Below the pieces are notes generated by a model. That model was not told the DNA's origin, ran no database searches, and was given only the letters and a program-made list of their open reading frames with translations. From assembly GCA_035656335.1 (NCBI GenBank), contig DASRSS010000025.1:1-15615 (forward strand): a stretch of 15,615 nucleotides of DNA. The letters are read 5' to 3'. This stretch comes from DASRSS01 sp035656335. GTDB lineage: Bacteria; Actinomycetota; Actinomycetes; Mycobacteriales; Jatrophihabitantaceae. Below are positions 6,928 through 15,615 of the stretch, in pieces (positions within the stretch are counted from its first letter, which is position 1; the number at the start of each line of letters is the position of its first letter). The position numbers and the translations under genes were made by a program.

Positions 6928-6964
6928 TAGCGTCGAGGGCGACGGAAGTCGAGGTCTCGGAGGT
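6928..6964 (+). promoter_or_regulatory. -10 box and strong ribosome binding site of the DUF151 gene
   Basis: TAGCGT (6928-6933) fits TANNNT, with a poor -35 candidate CTGGCG at 6905-6910 (17-base spacing). GGAGGT at 6959-6964 is a near-perfect Shine-Dalgarno six bases before the GTG at 6971 and decides that start. Confidence 0.5.
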
Positions 6965-6970
6965 CTGCTC

Positions 6971-7438
6971 GTGCATCCGCTGCGCGTAGTCGGGGTGCGG
7001 GTCGAGTTGCCCGCGAACCAGCCCGTCGTGCTGCTGCGTGAGGAGGGCGGCGCGCGCTATCTGCCGATCTGGATCGGTGCGGTGGAGGCGTCGGCGATCG
7101 CCTTCCAGCAACAGGGTGTGCAGACCGTCCGGCCGCTCACGCACGACCTGCTGCGCGACGTGATCAGCGGTCTCGGCGCGAGCCTGGAGGCCGTGCACAT
7201 CACCGAGATGCGCGAGGACATCTTCTACGCCGAGCTGCGCTTCGCCGGCGGCGTCAGCGTCAGCGCGCGGCCGTCGGACGCGATCGCGCTGGCGCTGCGC
7301 TGCGACGTCGCGATCCTCGGCACCGACGCCGTCCTGGACGCCGCGGGCATCGAGATCCCGGACGAGCAGGAGGACGAGGTCGAGCGGTTCCGCGAGTTCC
7401 TCGACAACATCTCGCCCGAGGATTTCGCGGCCGGCTGA
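6971..7438 (+). CDS. Bifunctional nuclease family (DUF151) protein, Rv1829-like
   Basis: A 155-residue soluble protein of the DUF151/BFN family. Conserved family phrases are PVVLLREEGGARYLPIWIG near the start, AIAFQQQGVQTVRPLTHDLLRDVI in the middle and SARPSDAIALALRCDVAIL before a short acidic tail. Plant and bacterial members have been described as nucleases with RNase and DNase activity, but the role in actinobacteria is unsettled, so the name should be read as a family label. The GTG at 6971 is preferred because GGAGGT lies six bases upstream. It has its own -10 box and lies between the two MerR-type regulators. A short inverted repeat begins 12 bases after its stop and could end the transcript or bind a regulator. 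Confidence 0.88.
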   Translation: MHPLRVVGVRVELPANQPVVLLREEGGARYLPIWIGAVEASAIAFQQQGVQTVRPLTHDLLRDVISGLGASLEAVHITEMREDIFYAELRFAGGVSVSARPSDAIALALRCDVAILGTDAVLDAAGIEIPDEQEDEVERFREFLDNISPEDFAAG

Positions 7439-7449
7439 CCGGCGCTCTG

Positions 7450-7470
7450 CCCTCAATCTGAACGTGAGGG
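7450..7470. promoter_or_regulatory. Candidate MerR-type operator (or hairpin) before resR
   Basis: CCCTCA (7450-7455) and TGAGGG (7465-7470) are perfect inverted arms with a nine-base spacer. The layout resembles dyads bound by MerR proteins, such as CCTCAA..TTGAGG for SoxR. TATCGT at 7476-7481 could be an associated -10 box. A rho-independent terminator for the DUF151 gene is possible but there is no T-run. Confidence 0.4.
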
Positions 7471-7493
7471 TTAGCTATCGTCGGCGCGTCGCG

Positions 7494-7523
7494 TTGACCG
7501 GTCGGCACCCCGACGCCTACGGT
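7494..7523 (+). promoter_or_regulatory. Sigma-A-type promoter for resR
   Basis: TTGACC (7494-7499) and TACGGT (7518-7523) with an 18-base spacer give the best promoter in this gap. It is the same -35 hexamer and spacing as the promoter before garA. The predicted start near 7530 leaves a leader of about 115 bases before resR. Confidence 0.55.
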
Positions 7524-7551
7524 CTGGGGACGCGAATCACGACGGTGCAAT

Positions 7552-7570
7552 TTCCGGCCGGGTCGCGGAA
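7552..7570. repeat. Inverted repeat TTCCG-N9-CGGAA in the resR leader
   Basis: TTCCG (7552-7556) and CGGAA (7566-7570) are complementary around nine bases. It lies downstream of the predicted resR promoter, where a repressor site or RNA hairpin could act. Five-base arms are short for GC-rich DNA, so chance is possible. Confidence 0.25.
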
Positions 7571-7645
7571 GGTTACCGGCGAGTTTAGTGGCATTCTGGT
7601 CCTGCCGGATCGAGATGTCTGCGGGTTCTAGTGCGGAGGTGGCAG

Positions 7646-8227
<582 letters not shown>

Positions 8228-8260
8228 CACCCTGAGCTGACGCGGCACGCCGAGGCGGCA

Positions 8261-8274
8261 CCCGGGCGCCCGGG
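8261..8274. repeat. Perfect 14-bp G/C palindrome after resR
   Basis: The 14 bases CCCGGGCGCCCGGG read the same on both strands. They lie 34 bases after the resR stop and just before the presumed gcvP promoter. As RNA they would give a G/C hairpin that might end the resR transcript, although no T-run follows. Confidence 0.4.
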
Positions 8275-8278
8275 CTGA

Positions 8279-8284
8279 TACCGT
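8279..8284 (+). promoter_or_regulatory. Possible -10 box (TACCGT) of the gcvP riboswitch transcript
   Basis: TACCGT fits TANNNT and would start transcription near 8291, about ten bases before the riboswitch aptamer, which is the expected arrangement. No -35 box is recognisable, so this rests mainly on position. Confidence 0.4.
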
Positions 8285-8299
8285 CGCAACTGGCCGTCC

Positions 8300-8420
8300 A
8301 TCCCGTGCGGGAGAGTCCGCAGTCGCGGCGCCGAAGGGGCAACCTCCCCGGAACCTCTCAGGCACCCAGGACCGTGCGGAGCAGGCCGCTCTGAAGGGCG
8401 CGTCCCGACAGACGGGGAGA
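8300..8420 (+). ncRNA. Glycine riboswitch (single aptamer plus trailing element)
   Basis: The core of a gcvT-class aptamer can be read directly: GGGAGAG at 8309-8315, GCGCCGAAGGGGCAA at 8328-8342, and CTCTCAGG at 8355-8362, followed by AGGACCG. GAGAG (8311-8315) pairs with CTCTC (8355-8359), and GGGG (8336-8339) with CCCC (8346-8349). Only one CCGAAGG motif is present, so this is not the tandem form. Downstream, GGCCGCTCTGAAGGGC and a CCCG-ACAGA-CGGG hairpin (8404-8416) occupy the place where singleton riboswitches keep a rudimentary 'ghost' aptamer. It precedes gcvP directly, so glycine is expected to switch gcvP on. The mode (transcriptional or translational) is not clear: I see no terminator with a T-run, and about 60 bases separate the hairpin from the start codon. 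Confidence 0.9.
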
Positions 8421-8481
8421 CCGGGCACCGGCGTGGTGTTCGGCCTTCACCGGCAGTCGAGAACTCGCACGGGAGCACGCG

Positions 8482-11379
<2,898 letters not shown>

Positions 11380-11389
11380 CGGGTAAGCG

Positions 11390-11409
11390 CTCGCGGGATC
11401 CGACGCGAG
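11390..11409 (+). terminator. Possible gcvP terminator hairpin
   Basis: CTCGCG (11390-11395) and CGCGAG (11404-11409) form a perfect six-base stem with an eight-base loop, starting 11 bases after the gcvP stop. No T-run follows, which is common for actinobacterial terminators but weakens the call. Confidence 0.4.
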
Positions 11410-11432
11410 TAGGTCGCCGGAAGCCAGCGCTA

Positions 11433-11451
11433 ACTGGTAATCATTACCGGT
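11433..11451. promoter_or_regulatory. Zur/Fur-type operator over the promoter of the Fur-family gene
   Basis: GGTAATCATTACC (11436-11448) is a 13-bp dyad with a single central base and perfect six-base arms; including flanks, the 19 bp from ACT to GGT have only one arm mismatch. This is the size, A/T-rich core and TNATNA-type centre expected of a Zur or Fur box. It abuts the -10 box TAGGCT (11451-11456), which lies six bases before the ATG at 11463, so bound repressor would block the promoter of its own gene. Confidence 0.75.
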
Positions 11452-11456
11452 AGGCT
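11451..11456 (+). promoter_or_regulatory. -10 box (TAGGCT) of a probable leaderless zur promoter
   Basis: TAGGCT is identical to the -10 box of the garA promoter. Six bases separate it from the ATG at 11463 and there is no separate leader with a Shine-Dalgarno sequence, so the message is probably leaderless. Its first base is the last base of the operator dyad. Confidence 0.55.
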
Positions 11457-11462
11457 GGGGGC

Positions 11463-11870
11463 ATGGCACCGGCACGGCAGCGCAGCACCCGCCAGGGCGG
11501 CGCGGTCAAGGACGCGCTGACCTCGGCCGGTGGGTTCTGCAGCGCGCAGGACGTGTACGCGGCGCTGCGCTCGCAGGGTGATGCGGTGGGGCTGTCCACG
11601 GTGTACCGGCATCTGCAGTCGCTGGTCGACGCCGGCCAGGTGGACGTGATCCACACGCCCGAGGGCGAGACGACGTACCGGCTCTGCGGCGAGGCCGGCC
11701 AGGGCCACCACCATCACCTGGTCTGCCGCGAGTGCGGGCGCACCGCCGAGATCGAGGGCCGGGCCGTGGAGAAGTGGGCGGCCACCGTCGCGGCCGAGCA
11801 CGGCTACACCGACGTCGACCACACTCTGGAGCTGTTCGGCCGCTGCGCGGAGTGCTCGGCCGCGCGCTGA
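11463..11870 (+). CDS. zur: Fur-family metalloregulator, probably the zinc repressor Zur
   Basis: A 135-residue Fur-family repressor. The winged helix covers residues 1-80, with recognition helix GLSTVYRHLQSLVDAG at about 43-58. The metal-sensing dimer domain has the run of four histidines at 82-85, CREC at 88-91 and CAEC at 128-131; the two CxxC pairs form the structural zinc site. GQGHHHHLVCRECG is typical of actinobacterial Zur (FurB) rather than the iron or peroxide sensors FurA/CatR, which are usually next to catalase genes not seen here. With zinc bound, Zur represses uptake and zinc-free ribosomal protein genes. The palindrome over its own promoter implies autoregulation. No smtB-like partner gene precedes it, unlike in Mycobacterium. 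It ends three bases before the convergent ipdC stop. Confidence 0.87.
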   Translation: MAPARQRSTRQGGAVKDALTSAGGFCSAQDVYAALRSQGDAVGLSTVYRHLQSLVDAGQVDVIHTPEGETTYRLCGEAGQGHHHHLVCRECGRTAEIEGRAVEKWAATVAAEHGYTDVDHTLELFGRCAECSAAR

Positions 11871-11873
11871 GCG

Positions 11874-12932
11874 CTACAGGCTGACATAGCCCTGCAGCCG
11901 GCCGATGATCTTCTCGGCGTCGGCGACCATGGTCTCGATCAGGTCGGCCACGCTCGGCAGGTCCTCGAGCATGCCGACCACCTGGCCGGACGCGAGCACG
12001 CCCGCATCGGTCCGTCCCTCGACGAGGCCGGCGCGCAGCAGCATCGGCGTGTTGGCGGCCATGATCATCTGCGACCAGGTCTGCTCCTTGCCGTGCTTGG
12101 TCGCCAGCCCCTCGCTGAGCATGTCCTTCCAGCGCAGGCCGGTCAGCTTCTTGAACCGCGCGGCGTTGCGTGCCGCGTGGTAGAGGCCGGTGACGCGCGA
12201 GGCGTGCTCGAGGTGCTCCACCAGCTCGGTGCGCAGCACGCGGTGCGGCATGCCGTCCACGCGCGTGGTCACGACGGTGCCGTCCAGCCCGCGCTGCAGG
12301 TAGGCCTGCTTCACCTCGTCCGGGACGGTGCTCTCGCGCGTCAGCAGGAAGCGGGTGCCCATCGCGACGCCCGCGGCGCCGTAGCTCAGCGCGGCCGCCA
12401 GGCCCCGTCCGTCGAAGAAGCCGCCGGCGGCGATCACCGGGATGTCGACGGCGTCGAGCACGGACGGCAGCAGCAGCGTGGTCGCGACGCCGCCGGTGTG
12501 CCCGCCGCCCTCGCCGCCCTGCACGATCACCGCGTCGGCACCCCAGGCGGCGACCTTGCGCGCGTGTTTCGCGGCGCCGATGGACGGCACGACCACGCTG
12601 CCGGCCGCCTTGAGCCGCTCGATGAACTCCTGCTTCGGCGCGAGCGCGAACGAGGCGACCTTGACGCCCTCGCGGATGAGCAGGTCGACGCGGTCGGACG
12701 CGTCCGCGGCGTCCGCCCGCAGGTTCACGCCGAACGGCCGGTCGGTGCGCGACTTCACCTCGGCGATCGCCTTGGCCAGCTCGTCGAACGTCATGGTGGC
12801 CGAGGCGAGGATGCCCAGGCCGCCGGCCTGCGCGGTCGCGGTCACCAGCCGCGGGCCGGCCACCCAGCCCATGCCGGTCTGCACGATCGGGTGCGCGACG
12901 CCGACCAGCTCGGTCAGCGGGGTGCTAAGCAT
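11874..12932 (-). CDS. ipdC: IpdC, flavin oxidoreductase of the nitronate monooxygenase family
   Basis: A 352-residue FMN-dependent TIM-barrel protein. Family marks are PIVQTGMGWVAGPRLVTATA near the start, the flavin-phosphate region QGGEGGGHTG (138-147), AAGGFFDGRGLA (168-179) and MGTRFLLT (191-198). By sequence alone it would be called 2-nitropropane dioxygenase or enoyl reductase-like; directly after ipdA and ipdB, the assignment is IpdC (Rv3553), which acts on the CoA-activated two-ring intermediate (HIC-CoA stage) before ring opening by EchA20 and IpdAB. The ATG at 12932 has an excellent AAGGAGGT upstream and overlaps the ipdB stop by eight bases. It is the last gene of the operon and converges on zur with only three bases between the stops. 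Confidence 0.87.
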   Translation of the reverse strand: MLSTPLTELVGVAHPIVQTGMGWVAGPRLVTATAQAGGLGILASATMTFDELAKAIAEVKSRTDRPFGVNLRADAADASDRVDLLIREGVKVASFALAPKQEFIERLKAAGSVVVPSIGAAKHARKVAAWGADAVIVQGGEGGGHTGGVATTLLLPSVLDAVDIPVIAAGGFFDGRGLAAALSYGAAGVAMGTRFLLTRESTVPDEVKQAYLQRGLDGTVVTTRVDGMPHRVLRTELVEHLEHASRVTGLYHAARNAARFKKLTGLRWKDMLSEGLATKHGKEQTWSQMIMAANTPMLLRAGLVEGRTDAGVLASGQVVGMLEDLPSVADLIETMVADAEKIIGRLQGYVSL

Positions 12933-13663
12933 CCGGAACCTCCTTGCCGCGCAGGCCCTTCGGGTCGAGCTCGGCGAGCAGCTCGAGCTCGGCGTCGGTC
13001 GGCAGGCGGGTCGTCGAAACGTCCTCGGCGTGCAGCTCGAAACCGGTCTGCGCGCGCACCTCGTCCACGCTCACGCCGGGGTGGACGGACACCAGCCGCA
13101 TCGAGTGGTCCGGTCCACCGAAGTCGAGCACCGCGAGGTTGGTGACGACGCGGTGGACGTCCAGGTAGCGCGCCGCGCTGCGGTCGACGCGGTCCCAGCC
13201 GACGCCGGAGATCATGTCGACGCGCTCGACGAACACGCGCGGGGAGTGCTTGGGCACCCAGTAGCTGGTGCGGTGGTTGATCGTGTTGCCGGGACCGCCG
13301 CGCACGCCGAACATCTGCCGCGTCGGCTTGTCGTGCGGACCGAAGCAGGAGATGTTCTGGTTGCCGAACCGGTCCAGCTGGTTCGCGCCCATGACCACGT
13401 GCCGCGTTCCGGCCGCGACCACGTCGAACACCGCGCGGTACGGCAGCCAGCCCTCGATCGGCGAGCTCGCGCCCAGCGCCGGCGTCTCGGCCATCAGGTA
13501 CGCCTCGCCGTCGGACAGCAGGATGTCCGGCGCGCTGGTCAGCCGCGCGAGCCGCGCGCCGATCGCGGGCATCGTGCCCATCGGGCTGACCAGGATCTCG
13601 CCGTCCTCGGCGAACAGGTCGGCGCACGCGACCGCGCAGACGTCGGCCCGGCTCGCGGTTCGG

Positions 13664-13671
<8 letters not shown>
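12925..13671 (-). CDS. ipdB: IpdB, beta subunit of the steroid ring-cleaving hydrolase
   Basis: A 248-residue member of the class I CoA-transferase fold, beta type. Visible marks are DILLSDGEAYLMAE, the conserved GANQLDRFGNQN at 95-106 and GVRGGPGN at 122-129. With IpdA it forms a heteromeric enzyme that, in Mycobacterium and Rhodococcus, hydrolyses a carbon-carbon bond of COCHEA-CoA to open the last steroid ring rather than transferring CoA. The start is a GTG at 13671 whose first eight bases overlap the end of ipdA (GTGGCTGA), so the subunits should be made in fixed ratio. The stop overlaps ipdC by eight bases. By fold alone it could be a 3-oxoacid or glutaconate CoA-transferase subunit; the neighbouring echA20 and ipdC and the KstR2 box make IpdB the better call. 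Confidence 0.9.
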
Positions 13672-14519
<848 letters not shown>

Positions 14520-14527
<8 letters not shown>

Positions 14528-15269
14528 TCGTGCCCGCCACGAACGCGTCGCGGTGCTCGTCGGCCACACCGGCCAGGTTGAGCTCGAACGTGAAACCCTG
14601 CTCGAACCGGTAACTCGTGTGGACGTTCACCGGGTCGATGCCGTTGATCGCCTCCTTGGCCGCCCGGATCACGCGGGTGTCCTTCGCGGCGATGTCGCGC
14701 GCGACGGCCAGCGCCGCGTCGTCCAGCTCCGCGCGCGGGACGACGCGGTACACCGAGCCGTGCTGGTGCAGCGTCTGCGCGTCGATCGCGCTGGCGGTGT
14801 AGTAGAGCGCGCGCATGAGGTGCGGCGGGACGAGCCGGGCCAGGTGCGTGGCCGCCCCGAGCGCGCCGCGGTCGACCTCGGGCAGCCCGAACGTCGCGTC
14901 GTCGGCGGCCACGACCACGTCCGCATTACCGACCAGCCCGATGCCGCCGCCGAGGCAGAAGCCCTGCACCGCGGCGATCACCGGGACCGCGCAGTCGTAC
15001 ACGGCGGCGAACGCGTGGTAGCAGCCGCGGTTCGCGCCGATCAGCGCGTCGAAGCCGGCCGTGCGCTGCATCTCCTTGATGTCGACGCCGGCGTTGAAGC
15101 CACGGCCCTCGGCCCGCAGCACGACCACGTGCGTGGACGCGTCCTTGCCGGCGGCGGTGATCGCGTCGCCGAGCTCGAACCAGCCGGCGACCGGCAGCGC
15201 GTTGACCGGCGGGTAGTCGACGGTGACGACGGTGATCCCGTCGCCGGCCGTCGAGGTGGTGATGCCCAT
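14520..15269 (-). CDS. echA20: EchA20-like crotonase-fold hydrolase
   Basis: A 249-residue crotonase-family protein. The oxyanion-hole segments are FNAGVDIKEM (58-67) and GFCLGGGIGL (103-112), with FGLPEVDRGALG (127-138) carrying a Glu at the usual second-catalytic position. In the cholesterol pathway EchA20 (Rv3550) opens ring D of HIEC-CoA by hydrolysis, making the substrate of IpdAB. The gene name rests on gene order: echA20-ipdA-ipdB-ipdC on one strand with a divergent short-chain dehydrogenase, the same as Rv3550-Rv3553 with Rv3549c. By sequence alone a generic enoyl-CoA hydratase is possible. The ATG at 15269 has AGGAAGG about six bases upstream. The -10 candidate TACCCT (15308-15303 on this strand) lies next to the KstR2 box, so this is probably the first gene of a KstR2-repressed operon. 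Confidence 0.88.
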
Positions 15270-15288
15270 GAGCCGCCTTCCTCAAGCA

Positions 15289-15302
15289 AGCAAGTGCTTG
15301 GT
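15289..15302. promoter_or_regulatory. KstR2 operator between echA20 and the divergent SDR gene
   Basis: The 14 bases AGCAAGTGCTTGGT match the published KstR2 consensus AnCAAGnnCTTGnT at every fixed position. KstR2 is the TetR-family repressor of the genes for the last two steroid rings and is released by the CoA ester of the ring intermediate (HIP-CoA). Overlapping -10-like boxes follow on both strands: TAGGGT (15302-15307, plus) and TACCCT (15308-15303, minus), so one bound repressor could close both promoters. Confidence 0.88.
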
Positions 15303-15324
15303 AGGGTAGCACGCGGGAGGTGCG

Positions 15325-15615
15325 ATGGACGTCGGATTGGCCGGAGCGGTCGCGCTCGTGACCGGGGGCGTGCGCGGGGTCGGCCGCGGCATCGTCGACG
15401 TGCTGGCCGATGCCGGCGCCACCGTGATCACCTGCGCGCGGCACGAGCCCGAGCGGCCGCGCGAGGGCGTCGAGTACGCCGTCGCCGACGTCCGCGACAC
15501 CGAGCAGATGGCGGCGCTGATCGACGGGATCGTCGCGCGGCGCGGGCGCCTGGACGTGCTGGTCAACAACGTCGGGGGAGCCCCGCACGCGCTGCTGCAG
15601 GACTCCAGCGCCACG
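15325..15615 (+). CDS. Short-chain dehydrogenase/reductase (5' part, cut by window end)
   Basis: The ATG at 15325 is followed by 97 open codons to the end of the window. The Rossmann start VALVTGGVRGVGRGI carries the nucleotide-binding TGxxxGxG motif (residues 13-20), VADV at about 61-64 fits the acidic binding position, and DVLVNNVGG at 77-85 is the NNAG motif with Val for Ala. The catalytic Ser-Tyr-Lys lies beyond the window. GGAGG at 15316-15320 is a close Shine-Dalgarno. The gene is divergent from echA20 and shares the KstR2 box, the position of Rv3549c in Mycobacterium, so it probably acts on a hydroxyl or keto group in steroid ring breakdown. The exact substrate cannot be told from this fragment. 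Confidence 0.85.
   Translation, partial: MDVGLAGAVALVTGGVRGVGRGIVDVLADAGATVITCARHEPERPREGVEYAVADVRDTEQMAALIDGIVARRGRLDVLVNNVGGAPHALLQDSSAT

Noticed and set aside
8380..8420. A second, tandem glycine aptamer
   Set aside because: No second CCGAAGG or CTCTCAGG core is present; only short hairpins remain, so it is described as a trailing element of a singleton.
11390..11409. Operator role for the CTCGCG/CGCGAG inverted repeat
   Set aside because: It lies directly after the gcvP stop and away from the zur promoter, so a terminator hairpin is the simpler reading.
13237..13262. A second KstR2-like site inside ipdB around the bases GTGCTTGGG
   Set aside because: Only the CTTG half is present; there is no matching CAAG arm at the correct distance.

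Overview
The window is very GC-rich actinobacterial DNA with heavy G/C third-position bias and frequent GTG starts. Several promoters have only a TANNNT -10 box placed right at the start codon, as in leaderless transcripts. Gene content and order match the mycobacterial Rv1712-Rv1713 (cmk-der) and Rv1822-Rv1832 (pgsA2 to gcvP) blocks, followed by a block matching Rv3549c-Rv3553 of cholesterol catabolism. The protein sequences differ from the mycobacterial ones I recall. A Pseudonocardiales-type actinomycete is my best guess (inference). No transposase, integrase, phage gene or CRISPR array was seen. The longest stretch without a gene is about 250 bases and is largely filled by a riboswitch.

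Left part (1-5076, plus strand): the 3' end of an AroH-type chorismate mutase, then cytidylate kinase (cmk) and the ribosome-assembly GTPase Der, which overlap by ATGA. Next come tRNA-Pro(GGG) and a tightly packed membrane module: a CDP-alcohol phosphatidyltransferase (PgsA2-like), a DUF881 protein, the small basic protein Sbp (DUF1290) and a second DUF881 protein. The DUF881/Sbp trio is the one next to ftsA-ftsZ in Bacillus.

Middle part (5077-11379, plus strand): gcvH; an FHA regulator of the GarA/OdhI family with an N-terminal zinc ribbon in place of the usual phospho-switch tail; the MerR-type regulator FtsR; a DUF151 bifunctional-nuclease-family protein; the MerR-type regulator ResR; a glycine riboswitch; and gcvP. 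This links glycine cleavage, 2-oxoglutarate and glutamate flux control (GarA) and growth or division control (FtsR, ResR). The gcvT gene is not in the window.

Right part (11380-15615): a Zur-type Fur-family repressor with a near-perfect palindrome over its leaderless promoter. It converges, with a 3-bp gap, on a minus-strand operon echA20-ipdA-ipdB-ipdC for opening steroid rings C and D. All three junctions in that operon are 8-nt overlaps. A divergent short-chain dehydrogenase (cut by the window end) shares an intergenic region with echA20 that holds an exact match to the KstR2 operator consensus. The right part is therefore very probably a KstR2-controlled catabolic module for the last two steroid rings.

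I did not find a wholly unknown system. The most unusual items are the zinc-ribbon GarA, the candidate MerR operators before resR, the single-aptamer glycine riboswitch, the uniform 8-nt overlaps of the ipd operon and a short low-complexity insertion in GcvP.
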